Of a stretch of DNA of 32,660 nucleotides, positions 4,998-12,341 are shown in pieces (the first letter of the stretch is position 1; every line of letters begins with the position of its first letter). The translations under genes and the position numbers were made by a program. A model generated the notes under the pieces. It was not told where the DNA came from and made no database searches. It saw only the letters and a program-made list of their open reading frames with translations. Location: positions 1 to 32,660 of IMG/VR virus record IMGVR_UViG_3300010389_000068; one strand, 5' to 3'. Source of the DNA: a virus.

Positions 4998-5635
4998 CGG
5001 TCAATTTTATACAATGCACTCCTAATCCTGAGGAGAACATGGCATACATTGCCAGAGTGAGTAACCCAGCAAACCAAGACAACCCTAGTTTTGAGGGACT
5101 ACTTAAGTACTGCGTTAAGCATCAGCACTGGTCGGTGTTTGAGCAGGCATATATGACTCTGGAAATTTCTACTACCAGAGCAATCGCAGCTCAAATTTTG
5201 CGTCACCGTAGTTTCACATATCAAGAATTTTCACAACGCTATGCGGACTCATCTCTGCTTGGTTTTGGTGAGTCTATTCCTCTTCCTGAACTGAGACGCC
5301 AGGATACCAAGAATCGTCAGAATAGCATTGATGATCTTGACGATGAAGAGATTGAGATCCTTAATAAACAGATGGTGACATTGTTTGACTCCTCTATGGC
5401 ACTTTACAAGCAAATGCTTAATCGAGGGGTGGCAAAAGAATGTGCAAGAAATGTTCTCCCACTCTGCGTGCCTACCAAAATTTACATGACAGGTTCATGT
5501 CGCTCATGGATTCATTATATCAATCTGAGATCTGCTAATGGTACTCAAAAAGAGCACATGGACATCGCAGAGGAATGTAAAGAGATTTTTAAGGAACAGT
5601 TCCCAACAGTTGCCAAGGCACTTGACTGGGTGTAA
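4994..5635 (+). CDS. thyX: Flavin-dependent thymidylate synthase
   Basis: ThyX converts dUMP to dTMP using methylene-tetrahydrofolate and reduced FAD, supplying thymidine for phage DNA synthesis. The 213-aa length is normal. The family signature RHR-x7-S is present as RHRSFTYQEFS (R70 to S80), with the preceding VFEQAYMTLEIS and the C-terminal CRSWIHYINLRSANGTQKEH region that contributes to the active site. The start ATG overlaps the previous stop and has GGAGGA upstream. It stands at the head of the nucleotide and DNA-metabolism run that leads to phoH, the PD-(D/E)XK nuclease and gp32. Confidence 0.96.
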   Translation: MTVNFIQCTPNPEENMAYIARVSNPANQDNPSFEGLLKYCVKHQHWSVFEQAYMTLEISTTRAIAAQILRHRSFTYQEFSQRYADSSLLGFGESIPLPELRRQDTKNRQNSIDDLDDEEIEILNKQMVTLFDSSMALYKQMLNRGVAKECARNVLPLCVPTKIYMTGSCRSWIHYINLRSANGTQKEHMDIAEECKEIFKEQFPTVAKALDWV

Positions 5636-5641
5636 TAAATA
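5634..5641 (+). promoter_or_regulatory. Late-promoter-like AATAAATA box
   Basis: AATAAATA, one base off the T4 late consensus TATAAATA, starts within the thyX stop and lies 21 bases ahead of the next ATG at 5663. The variant first base makes this weaker than the perfect copies elsewhere. Confidence 0.35.
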
Positions 5642-5662
5642 AAAAAGTTATATTATAAGCAA

Positions 5663-5911
5663 ATGGCAACATATCCTGTAAGAAACAAGGAAACTGGTGA
5701 ACTGAAGGACGTTAGAATGAGCGTTCATGATTGGGATCAGTGGAAGATTGACAATCCCGACTGGGAAAGATACTACACTCCAGACAACGCACCAGGAGTT
5801 GGTGAAGTTGGAGAGTGGAAAGACAAACTAGTCGCAAGAAATCCAGGATGGAATGATGTCCTCCGTAAAGCATCCAAAGCACCAGGATCTACCGTAAAAC
5901 CAATTCGCTAA
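5663..5911 (+). CDS. Conserved T4-like cyanophage protein, 82 aa
   Basis: An 82-aa protein beginning MATYPVRNKETGELKDVRMS, with WDQWK and NPDWERYY motifs and the conserved-looking GVGEVGEWKDKLVARNPGW. The start resembles the FmdB-type zinc-ribbon proteins (a short beta hairpin, then a loop), but there are no cysteines, so no zinc can be bound that way. I recall similar proteins in cyanophages beside DNA-metabolism genes but know no function. It is set off from thyX by 27 AT-rich bases and is followed closely by phoH. Confidence 0.75.
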   Translation: MATYPVRNKETGELKDVRMSVHDWDQWKIDNPDWERYYTPDNAPGVGEVGEWKDKLVARNPGWNDVLRKASKAPGSTVKPIR

Positions 5912-5915
5912 TAGT

Positions 5916-6674
5916 ATGCCTAGAAGAAAGCGTAGTAACTCCAACGACAACATTGGGGTCGGACTAACTGCAAGACAGTTAAAGAAAAAGAAACCAATCA
6001 ATAGTAATTTGTTGATTGATATTGAACCACTCACTGAGAATCAACAAACTTTGTTTGAAAAATATGGTGAGGGTCAAAACATTGTTGCGTATGGTGCAGC
6101 TGGTACAGGAAAGACCTTTATCATGCTCTATAACGCCCTCAAGGACGTTTTAAATGAGAATCTACCATACGAGCACGTTTACATCGTAAGGTCCCTTGTA
6201 TCGACCAGAGAGATTGGTTTTCTTCCAGGCGATCATGAAGACAAATCATCTCTATATCAGATCCCATACAAGCATATGGTCAAATATATGTTTGAGATGT
6301 CATCTGATGCAGAGTTTGAAATGCTTTATGGCAATCTCAAGACTCAGGAGACTATTAAGTTTTGGAGTACCTCTTTTGTCAGGGGAACTACTATTGACAA
6401 CTCTATCTTGATCGTTGACGAGTTCCAAAACCTTAACTTCCACGAACTTGATTCCATCATCACTCGTGTTGGTGAGAATAGTAAAATTATGTTCTGTGGA
6501 GATGGAACTCAGACTGACCTTGTAAGGACAAATGAGAAGAATGGCATCGTAGACTTTATTAAAATTTTGCGTAATATGCCATCCTTTGATATAATAGAAT
6601 TTGATATCAACGATATCGTAAGATCTGGACTTGTTAAAGAGTACATCATTGCTAAATCTGAACTTCAATTATGA
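5916..6674 (+). CDS. phoH: PhoH-like P-loop ATPase
   Basis: A 252-aa PhoH-family ATPase. Walker A is GAAGTGKT (residues 60-67), Walker B is ILIVDEFQN (D167-E168), and the downstream sensor-like segment is FCGDGTQTDL (191-200). A basic N-terminus (MPRRKRS, QLKKKK) precedes the ATPase core. PhoH is among the most common genes in marine phages; bacterial relatives are linked to phosphate starvation or RNA metabolism, and the phage role is unknown. No PHO box is evident upstream, where only 4 bases separate it from the previous gene, so it is not independently controlled here. Its stop overlaps the next start. Confidence 0.94.
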   Translation: MPRRKRSNSNDNIGVGLTARQLKKKKPINSNLLIDIEPLTENQQTLFEKYGEGQNIVAYGAAGTGKTFIMLYNALKDVLNENLPYEHVYIVRSLVSTREIGFLPGDHEDKSSLYQIPYKHMVKYMFEMSSDAEFEMLYGNLKTQETIKFWSTSFVRGTTIDNSILIVDEFQNLNFHELDSIITRVGENSKIMFCGDGTQTDLVRTNEKNGIVDFIKILRNMPSFDIIEFDINDIVRSGLVKEYIIAKSELQL

Positions 6675-7369
6675 ATTTTAACCATGTAGAATGTGAGGTC
6701 CCCTCTCTTGATAGGGAGACCATTGATGGTGTACGTTACTATAAAGTCCCAGACTCTGAAAGCTCCGAGGTATTTAAATTAGTATCCATCACTTCTGTAA
6801 TCAGTCACCACAACAAAGAGTTCTTTGCTAAGTGGCGTAAAAAAGTCGGTGAAGAAAAAGCGGACAGGATTACTAGAAAAGCAACGAGTCGTGGAACTGA
6901 TTTTCATACACTTACGGAGAATCATCTGCTCAATAAAGACTTTGAGAGTGGGTTGGTTCAACCCCTCTCTGAGTTTTTGTTTTTAATCGCCAAAGATGAA
7001 CTGAATAAGATTGACAACATCCACTGTCTTGAGCAATCTCTATACAGTCAACAATTAGGTGTTGCAGGTACGGTTGACTGTATCGCTGAGTATAACGGCG
7101 AACTTGCAATCATTGATTTTAAAACAAGTGCCAAACCAAAACCACGAGAGTGGATTGACCATTACTTTGTGCAGTGTGCGGCATATGCTTGTATGTTATA
7201 TGAACTGACTGGTATTGCAGTCAAGAAGTTCGTTATCCTTATGTCTTGTGAAAATGGAGAATGCGTTGTCTATGAAGAGTATAATAAAAGCAAATACATC
7301 AAGTTACTCTCAAAGTACATTAGAGAATTTGTGGAACACAAATTGGAGTCCTATGGAAAAAGATCTTGA
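6671..7369 (+). CDS. PD-(D/E)XK nuclease, RecB/lambda-exonuclease type
   Basis: A 232-aa nuclease of the PD-(D/E)XK superfamily. The metal site is readable as E121, then GTVD (D136), then the IIDFKT motif (D149, K151), and the QxxxY motif of RecB-like enzymes is present as QCAAY (Q168-Y172). A histidine in the upstream helix (FHTLTE, H79) fits the same subgroup. It probably degrades or resects DNA during phage recombination or repair. ATG 6671 overlaps the phoH stop. Its 3' end overlaps gp33 by 17 bases. It lies in a block of replication and transcription genes. Confidence 0.85.
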   Translation: MNFNHVECEVPSLDRETIDGVRYYKVPDSESSEVFKLVSITSVISHHNKEFFAKWRKKVGEEKADRITRKATSRGTDFHTLTENHLLNKDFESGLVQPLSEFLFLIAKDELNKIDNIHCLEQSLYSQQLGVAGTVDCIAEYNGELAIIDFKTSAKPKPREWIDHYFVQCAAYACMLYELTGIAVKKFVILMSCENGECVVYEEYNKSKYIKLLSKYIREFVEHKLESYGKRS

Positions 7370-7610
7370 AAAAGCACTAGAGAAAAAGTTTTTCTGTCCT
7401 GCTCGATTTGCTCAAGAGATTGAGAAGATTGTACAGGAAGAAAAAGATATGTCTTACATCGATGCTATCATCTTTTTCTGCGACAAAAACAGTTTGGATG
7501 TTGAGTCTATCCCTAAACTAATATCAAAACCACTCAAAGAAAAACTTCGTGCTGAAGCAACGAAGTTAAACTATCTGAAGCGAACATCCAGAGCGAAATT
7601 GCCTCTTTGA
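7353..7610 (+). CDS. gp33: Late transcription coactivator gp33
   Basis: T4 gp33 binds host RNA polymerase and connects it to the sliding clamp so that the phage sigma gp55 can fire late promoters. This 85-aa protein matches the T4 C-terminal region as I remember it: MSY-x2-A-x3-F (MSYIDAIIFF), then N-S, then I-x4-x-EK-x3-EA with N-x-L (EKLRAEATKLNYL). I take ATG 7353, preceded by GGAG, instead of the frame's earlier ATG at 7215, because the extension would be wholly inside the nuclease gene and has no gp33 similarity. Gene order 33-59-32 is the T4 order. TATAAATA boxes elsewhere in the window fit its activity; gp55 is not in this window. Confidence 0.8.
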   Translation: MEKDLEKALEKKFFCPARFAQEIEKIVQEEKDMSYIDAIIFFCDKNSLDVESIPKLISKPLKEKLRAEATKLNYLKRTSRAKLPL

Positions 7611-7655
7611 ATCCGAAAAAGTCGAGAAAAAAATCGCTGCGAAAAAACGGGTTAT

Positions 7656-7663
7656 TATAAATA
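7656..7663 (+). promoter_or_regulatory. Late promoter TATAAATA
   Basis: A perfect T4 late box 28 bases before the ATG of the LAGLIDADG-type nuclease. It lies between ACGGG (7647-7651) and CCCG (7679-7682), a weak inverted repeat flanked by A and T runs. Confidence 0.6.
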
Positions 7664-7675
7664 AATAGGTATAAG

Positions 7676-7688
7676 TATCCCGCTTTTT
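7676..7688 (+). repeat. 13-bp direct repeat, left copy, flanking the LAGLIDADG gene
   Basis: TATCCCGCTTTTT at 7676-7688 recurs exactly at 8056-8068, 380 bases later. The left copy lies directly before the nuclease start codon; the right copy encodes its last residues (IPLF). Confidence 0.8.
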
Positions 7689-7690
7689 TT

Positions 7691-8074
7691 ATGGACGATT
7701 TTAGTTGGTTTATTGGTATTATTGAAGGAGAGGCATATTTTGGTATAGACAAAAAAAGAAATAGCCCTGAGTTTACAATATCTATGTGTGACGATGATAT
7801 CGTTGAAAAACTTAGTAAGTTTTTAGACGCTCCTATTCGGTCATTTGTTCCCTCTGGTAAAAATGTCTCTGGTGGGTTGTATAAGACTCAGCACAGAATC
7901 GCAGTCCGTGGTCGTAAGGCGTGGATTATTATGCAAAAAGTAGAACCCTATCTTTCTAAACGCAGAAAGGATCAAATATCAAATGTAAGGGAAAACTACA
8001 AACCAAAGACATCTTTTAAAACAGAGGGATATGTTTCTAAAAAGAAACCTATCAATATCCCGCTTTTTGATTAA
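7691..8074 (+). CDS. LAGLIDADG-type homing endonuclease, single motif
   Basis: A 127-aa protein with one LAGLIDADG-like motif near the N-terminus (WFIGIIEGEAYFGI, the acidic residue at E12 or E14). It also has the C-terminal helix typical of the family (KAWIIMQKVEPYLSKRRKDQI). With one motif it would act as a homodimer. It sits between gp33 and gp59, genes adjacent in T4-type order, has its own TATAAATA box and no ribosome site, and is bracketed by a 13-bp direct repeat. This makes it a likely recent insertion. It is unrelated to the HNH nucleases in the window. Whether it still cuts a phage lacking it is inference. Confidence 0.75.
   Translation: MDDFSWFIGIIEGEAYFGIDKKRNSPEFTISMCDDDIVEKLSKFLDAPIRSFVPSGKNVSGGLYKTQHRIAVRGRKAWIIMQKVEPYLSKRRKDQISNVRENYKPKTSFKTEGYVSKKKPINIPLFD
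8056..8068 (+). repeat. 13-bp direct repeat, right copy
   Basis: Exact second copy of TATCCCGCTTTTT (first at 7676-7688), inside the 3' end of the nuclease gene and 19 bases before the gp59 start codon. Confidence 0.8.
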
Positions 8075-8087
8075 CACCTTTTTTATA

Positions 8088-8687
8088 ATGGCACCTTTTG
8101 ATTGTTATAAAACCTACCTTGCAATGAAACAGCACTTTTGCAAGGAAAATTACGATTACCACAAATACCATGGTAAGAGTCGTGCATCGCTACAATCCTT
8201 TTATAAGAGAAAGGATCGATATTGGTTTGAAAAACTATCGCGGCAAAAGTCAGATCGAGAGATTCTTGACTATTTTGTCGCAAATTTTGTTTCATGTGAT
8301 GATCCCGACAGAATGTGGATTGGGGAGATCATCAAAAATGGCGAATCAAACTACGTATCGTGGAGAAAGAGAACACAGTCACTTTCTTATACTTTTACAG
8401 GAGAGTGTGAGGGCATTTTAAATGCAAAAAACTTTGATGAGATGTTTTTGATCAAAAATCGCAGACATCCTCAAATAGTAAAGGAATATCTAAAATCATC
8501 AATCTCATTAGAGACCTTAATGGTCCTTGATGAGATACTTCACTTCTCTAAAGAGTATGATAAGATTCTAGATGATCCTGTATGGTTATCGATTTCAAGA
8601 AAAATGAAGAAATATAAATCGTTTATAAATATCGACGTATCACGTTACACCAAGGTTCTAAAAGAGTCCGTGTTAGGAGGAAAATGA
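8088..8687 (+). CDS. gp59: Helicase loader gp59
   Basis: T4 gp59 loads the replicative helicase gp41 onto gp32-coated fork DNA. This 199-aa protein follows T4 gp59 as I remember it: YKTYLAMKQHF near the start, the KYHG..S..S...RKDRYWFEKLS block, then the WIGEII motif. A helical C-terminal half contains SLETLMVLDEIL and a final Lys-rich region. I use ATG 8088; the earlier frame start at 8031 lies in the nuclease gene. There is no visible ribosome site (the leader is T-rich), perhaps because the inserted nuclease displaced it. Its stop overlaps the next gene, which carries GGAGG at its own start. It stands upstream of gp32 as in T4. Confidence 0.85.
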   Translation: MAPFDCYKTYLAMKQHFCKENYDYHKYHGKSRASLQSFYKRKDRYWFEKLSRQKSDREILDYFVANFVSCDDPDRMWIGEIIKNGESNYVSWRKRTQSLSYTFTGECEGILNAKNFDEMFLIKNRRHPQIVKEYLKSSISLETLMVLDEILHFSKEYDKILDDPVWLSISRKMKKYKSFINIDVSRYTKVLKESVLGGK

Positions 8688-9013
8688 GTTTTTTTGATTC
8701 AGAAGTAGTTCGCGCAGAACTTACCGAAATTCAAGAACTTCAGGAAAAAGTCTATACTGACGTGTTTTCCTATCCTTCAATGACAGATGCTGAAAAAAGC
8801 GATCACATCGATGTTCTTGAAACTCTTTTAGAAAAACAGAGAGTCATGTATACTCGTTTGAGTCTATCTGACGATCCTGAGGCATTGCAGATGAAGGAAC
8901 AAATCCTTGAGTCTGCTAAATTGATGGGTCTCCCATCCACCGTCAGCATGGATGTCGTTTTCGCTAACATGCAGAAGGTGATCGTCGCAATGAGAAACCA
9001 AATGTCCTCTTGA
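8684..9013 (+). CDS. DUF1825-like protein, 109 aa
   Basis: A helical 109-aa protein beginning MSFFDSEVVRAELTEIQELQ, which resembles the cyanobacterial DUF1825 family (short proteins starting with FFDSEIV and forming a helical bundle). Middle segments LETLLEKQRVMYTRLSLSDDPEA and a C-terminal MQKVIVAMRNQM helix support that. Function unknown; its fixed place between gp59 and gp32 in cyanophages, as I recall it, suggests a replication or recombination partner. The start overlaps the gp59 stop with GGAGG upstream. Its stop codon contains part of the gp32 promoter -35 box. Confidence 0.75.
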   Translation: MSFFDSEVVRAELTEIQELQEKVYTDVFSYPSMTDAEKSDHIDVLETLLEKQRVMYTRLSLSDDPEALQMKEQILESAKLMGLPSTVSMDVVFANMQKVIVAMRNQMSS

Positions 9014-9039
9014 CGACGGTCTGCCCCCCTTGCTATACT
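9010..9039 (+). promoter_or_regulatory. Sigma70-type promoter of gp32
   Basis: TTGACG (9010-9015) and TATACT (9034-9039) with 18 bases between. The expected start near 9045 gives a leader of about 44 bases before the gp32 ATG. Confidence 0.7.
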
Positions 9040-9043
9040 AACG

Positions 9044-9086
9044 TGGTCCCCAAAAGACCAAATCCAAACAAATCCGAGGTAAATCC
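9044..9086 (+). promoter_or_regulatory. gp32 mRNA leader, probable autoregulatory operator
   Basis: The leader starts with a small hairpin TGGTC (9044-9048) / GACCA (9056-9060), then three copies of AAATCC at 9060, 9070 and 9081, the last two bracketing the GAGG ribosome site (9076-9079). T4 gp32 represses its own translation by binding a structured, then unstructured, A-rich leader; this layout fits that model by analogy. Confidence 0.5.
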
Positions 9087-9088
9087 GA

Positions 9089-10036
9089 ATGTCCTTTTCC
9101 GCACTTAAGAAGCAGTCTTCTCTTGGTAACCTGACCTCTAAACTGGTCAAAGAAGTTGAGAAGATGAATAAAACGTCTGGTGGCGCTGATGAGCGTCTGT
9201 GGAAACCAGAAATGGACAAAACTGGCAATGGATATGCTGTTATCCGTTTCCTCCCCGCCCCTGATGGCGAAGACCTCCCCTGGGTCAAGATGTATACTCA
9301 CGCATTCCAAGGTTCAGGTGGTTGGTACATTGAGAACTGTCTGACCACTGTTGGTGGTAAGTGTCCTGTGTGTGCTCACAACAACGGACTCTGGAACAGT
9401 GGTATCGAGAGCGACAAAGAGGTTGCTCGTAAGCAAAAGCGTAAACTGTCTTACTATGCCAACATCTATGTTGTGCAAGATAAGGCAAATCCCCAAAACG
9501 AGGGACAAGTCTTCCTGTATAAGTTTGGTAAGAAGATCTTTGATAAGATCATGGAAGCAATGCAACCCGAGTTTGAGGATGAGACTCCTATCAACCCGTT
9601 TGATTTCTGGCAGGGTGCCAACTTCAAACTGAAACTCAAGAAGGTTGCTGGTTATTGGAACTATGACTCCAGTGAGTTTGATCGTCCTGGCGCACTGCTG
9701 GATGACGATGATGCTCTGGAGGCAATCTGGAAGAAAGAATACTCTCTAGAAGAACTGGTATCTGCGGATCAGTTTAAGTCTGGTGATGACCTGCAAAAGC
9801 GTCTTGACTATGTGCTTGGCAATCGCCCTGCTGCCCGTCGTACTGATGAGTCTCTTGAGGATGAGTCTGAAGGTCGTGGATCATTCAAACCCGAGTTTAA
9901 TCGCTCTGAGGAAACTGAGTCTGAACTCCCCAGTGAGTTCCGTCAGAAATTGAGTGAACTGTCTAACTCTGCATCATCTGATGATGGAGAGGAAGATGAT
10001 ACTCTCTCCTACTTCCAACGTCTTGCCGATAGTTGA
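9089..10036 (+). CDS. gp32: Single-stranded DNA-binding protein gp32
   Basis: T4 gp32 coats single-stranded DNA at replication forks and recombination intermediates. This 315-aa protein has the basic N-terminus needed for cooperative binding (FSALKKQSSLGNLTSKLVKE) and an OB-fold core. Zinc ligands H71, C84, C92 and C95 are visible (H-x12-C-x7-C-x2-C, the last pair in GKCPVC). The conserved SYYANIYVVQD and GQVFLYKFGKKIFDKI stretches follow, and the tail is long, Ser/Glu/Asp-rich and acidic, ending DDTLSYFQRLADS, which recruits other replication proteins in T4. It has its own host-type promoter and a probable operator. Its stop codon directly abuts the convergent gp53 stop. Confidence 0.97.
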   Translation: MSFSALKKQSSLGNLTSKLVKEVEKMNKTSGGADERLWKPEMDKTGNGYAVIRFLPAPDGEDLPWVKMYTHAFQGSGGWYIENCLTTVGGKCPVCAHNNGLWNSGIESDKEVARKQKRKLSYYANIYVVQDKANPQNEGQVFLYKFGKKIFDKIMEAMQPEFEDETPINPFDFWQGANFKLKLKKVAGYWNYDSSEFDRPGALLDDDDALEAIWKKEYSLEELVSADQFKSGDDLQKRLDYVLGNRPAARRTDESLEDESEGRGSFKPEFNRSEETESELPSEFRQKLSELSNSASSDDGEEDDTLSYFQRLADS

Positions 10037-10702
10037 TTACTGATATAATCTAATATTATCGACACGCTTCAAGGTTCTGCTCACATACTGAGTGGAACCT
10101 TCTTTGTATTCAAGGACATTTTTAACATCTTGAGCAATTAGAGACAAATACTCTTTTTTCAATATGTAGATGTTTCTCTTTGCGTCTTCAATTCTCTCTT
10201 CATATACTTTATTTGTAATCTCTCTGGTAATATTTGATTTCGTAACTTCGGTGCCTAATCCAGTATCAAAAAATGTTACCGAGTAATTTGATGGGACAAT
10301 AAGTCCAGCATCTAAAATTTTGATTCCTCTAGAATTTAATACTTCAACGGATTCATAATGATGAACACTGTTAATCTTATCATATGATCCATATTTGTTG
10401 ATCAAAAATTTATCAAATGACATTTGAGTCATAGGCCATTCACTATAAACATCAACCATATTATTTGCAAGCAAGACTAACCAATCATACGATGCATCGC
10501 CATAATAACCATATGCAACGTTGTCTGGTCTCTCATCACCTACGATGCTATATTTGGTGAAGTTAGATAGGTCCTGAAAGATATCATCACGGATTTTTGC
10601 TCTCGTAAACAAATTTTTTGCACGAGTATATTCACCAATTTTTGCATTGGAAAAACGATTGACGTAATCAATCTCTGGAACGGAGCGGAAGTAGTTTGCC
10701 AT
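10037..10702 (-). CDS. gp53: Baseplate wedge protein gp53
   Basis: A 221-aa protein of the T4 gp53 family, part of the six baseplate wedges. The family hallmark is the segment around residues 60-95: RPDNVAYGYYGDASYDWLVLL, then N-N and W-P-x-x. It also keeps the N-terminal FSNAKIGEYTRAKNLF region. It is the first of four minus-strand genes counted from the left and the last to be transcribed. Its stop touches the gp32 stop with no gap. Its 3' end carries a 13-bp hairpin (10071-10101) that may end gp32 transcripts. Two bases separate its start from the gp48 stop. Confidence 0.85.
   Translation of the reverse strand: MANYFRSVPEIDYVNRFSNAKIGEYTRAKNLFTRAKIRDDIFQDLSNFTKYSIVGDERPDNVAYGYYGDASYDWLVLLANNMVDVYSEWPMTQMSFDKFLINKYGSYDKINSVHHYESVEVLNSRGIKILDAGLIVPSNYSVTFFDTGLGTEVTKSNITREITNKVYEERIEDAKRNIYILKKEYLSLIAQDVKNVLEYKEGSTQYVSRTLKRVDNIRLYQ
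10071..10101 (+). terminator. Hairpin, possible gp32 terminator inside gp53
   Basis: AAGGTTCTGCTCA (10071-10083) pairs with TGAGTGGAACCTT (10089-10101) over 13 positions, two of them G-U, with a 5-nt loop. The following CTTTGTATT is a weak T tract. It lies 35 bases past the gp32 stop. Confidence 0.45.
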
Positions 10703-10703
10703 T

Positions 10704-11966
10704 TTAGAAACCTATCTCGTTTTGATCTAAACCTTCATAATCAGATTCGTATACAGGATCAAGTTCAGTAAATTGCATACTAATTTGATATGCAGTCATT
10801 GTGTAGTCTTCAAACGTGCTATAAGTTCCTGCGGGAGTATAATTTACGTTAAATGATGTCAATGCGGCAAGTTTGATACGATTGATTGCAGGATGCAAAG
10901 TCCCCTGATCAGTCATATAAGATATCTGAAATACGTGGGGTGCTCTTAAGAACAAAGATCCAGCGCCATCACGGACTGCCATTTTTTCTTTAAACTGCCT
11001 TATAATTTGTCTAATCGTCTTTGCTTCCGCATCATCTCTTGCGGACATAAAAAATGCAAAGTTAAAATTTCTCAAACGAGGACCATTGAACAAGAGTTCA
11101 AGGTTTGGATTCATTACCTCACCAGAGAAGCGTGAGCGAAGATTGGAGTTAACTGCTGCCGATGCTGCTGCAAATTTAATCGCCTTTGCTAAATCACTAT
11201 CAGCACCTTCTTCACTTGCTTTTTTTGCAGCATTAATCAAATTATCTAGAGCATTTTCTTGTCCCTCTGCTCCAAGTAATCCCAATGCAGCAGTTCCAGC
11301 ACCTGCTGTTAATGCATTAAGAGTATCTTCCTTCCAATCAACAGTGTTGTTATCAAGAATTGATGCTTGGATTGGTAATGCAATTGATGTTACTTTTGAT
11401 CCTTTTCTTGCCGTCGATAATCCAAAATTTTCTCCAAGAGTTACATTGGATCCTGCATATTCATAAGCCTCAAATAAAACAAAGTCTCCAGAAATCGTTG
11501 ATGGATACCTGAGATTTGCTGCTTGAGCAGATACGTTTAAAAGGGTTGCCTGTGTTGGTTGATTAGCACCTTGTATTGAATTTGACGCTGCTGTCGCTGT
11601 TCCATCACCAGAGGGAGTCGTTGTACTACCTTGAACACCTGTAGAGTATACTCCTCCGTTGGCAAATCCATTTTTCTGAGATGGATTTAAGTCATTTATG
11701 GTGTTTGTAGTCGCTTTTTTTAGTTGTGTTTGGTTTTGAGCAATAAAGGAATCAACTTGCTGATTATTTCCTACAGTATCCTCTCCAAGTCCAACAAAGG
11801 CACCAGAATTATTGTCCCATTGACCAATAATGTTCCCAGTATCTTTATCAATAACTGATGGAGGTCTTTGGGGATCATTTGGGTCAATCTGAATTTGGAC
11901 CTGGACTGGTAATTTATTGCTACCACTCCCAGATTGCAACAATATGTTTGTATTTTGAACTGCCAT
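10704..11966 (-). CDS. gp48: Baseplate tail-tube cap protein, gp48-like
   Basis: A 420-aa protein I assign to the gp48 tube-cap family (gp48 and gp54 join the T4 baseplate to the tail tube). The N-terminal 150 residues are Gln/Asn/Ser/Thr-rich and low in complexity. The C-terminal part is typical: NGPRLRNFNFAFFMSARDD, IRQIIRQFKEKMAVRDG, then a tube-protein-like beta domain with LTSFNVNYTPAGTYSTFEDY and AYQISMQFTELDPVYESDYE. That C-terminal beta domain is shared with tube proteins, so gp54 is the main alternative. A TATAAATA box lies about 19 bases upstream on the same strand. Confidence 0.7.
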   Translation of the reverse strand: MAVQNTNILLQSGSGSNKLPVQVQIQIDPNDPQRPPSVIDKDTGNIIGQWDNNSGAFVGLGEDTVGNNQQVDSFIAQNQTQLKKATTNTINDLNPSQKNGFANGGVYSTGVQGSTTTPSGDGTATAASNSIQGANQPTQATLLNVSAQAANLRYPSTISGDFVLFEAYEYAGSNVTLGENFGLSTARKGSKVTSIALPIQASILDNNTVDWKEDTLNALTAGAGTAALGLLGAEGQENALDNLINAAKKASEEGADSDLAKAIKFAAASAAVNSNLRSRFSGEVMNPNLELLFNGPRLRNFNFAFFMSARDDAEAKTIRQIIRQFKEKMAVRDGAGSLFLRAPHVFQISYMTDQGTLHPAINRIKLAALTSFNVNYTPAGTYSTFEDYTMTAYQISMQFTELDPVYESDYEGLDQNEIGF

Positions 11967-11984
11967 TATCTGGAGCTTTTTGTT

Positions 11985-11992
11985 TATTTATA
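11985..11992 (-). promoter_or_regulatory. Late promoter TATAAATA, minus strand
   Basis: Read on the minus strand this is a perfect TATAAATA, 18 bases before the gp48 start at 11966. It overlaps the stop codon of the upstream minus-strand gene. Confidence 0.65.
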
Positions 11993-12341
11993 GTGATACT
12001 TTAAAGTTCCTGTAAGGAACTGCGTTTAACTCACCAACATCCTCTTGTGGGATATAATGTAATTGACTCATAATCTCAACCCAAGTGTATTGTCTCCATG
12101 CACCCCAATGATAATTGAGACCTCTAAAACCCCACTTATCGATGTGAGTTACAGCGACTAATGGAAACTCGTCATAGATGATATTTGGAGTTTTTGCTTT
12201 GTATATGAATGTATATGTTTTACCAACGTCTGGGATTAAAGTAATATCATTGTAGATACTCATAATCTCAATCATAATGTCATCAGGTTCTAACTCTCTG
12301 TCAATAGTTTTTTCTAAGAGTTCAAATTTGGGTGATGCCAT
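11988..12341 (-). CDS. Conserved hypothetical protein between gp4 and gp48
   Basis: A 117-aa soluble protein. Its distinctive centre, IPDVGKTYTFIYKAKTP followed by YDEFPLVAVTHIDKWGFRGL and NYHW, resembles a motif (YD-x-FPLV...GxxGLNxHY) I recall in several large-phage proteins without assigned function. The position between the head-completion gene and the tube-cap gene suggests a structural or assembly role. Its start overlaps the gp4 stop by one base (TAATG on the minus strand). I cannot name it. Confidence 0.7.
   Translation of the reverse strand: MASPKFELLEKTIDRELEPDDIMIEIMSIYNDITLIPDVGKTYTFIYKAKTPNIIYDEFPLVAVTHIDKWGFRGLNYHWGAWRQYTWVEIMSQLHYIPQEDVGELNAVPYRNFKVSL

Noticed and set aside
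7215-7352. N-terminal extension of gp33 from an earlier ATG at 7215
   Set aside because: The extension lies wholly within the PD-(D/E)XK gene, has no gp33 similarity and its ATG has no ribosome site; ATG 7353 has GGAG and gives the expected protein.
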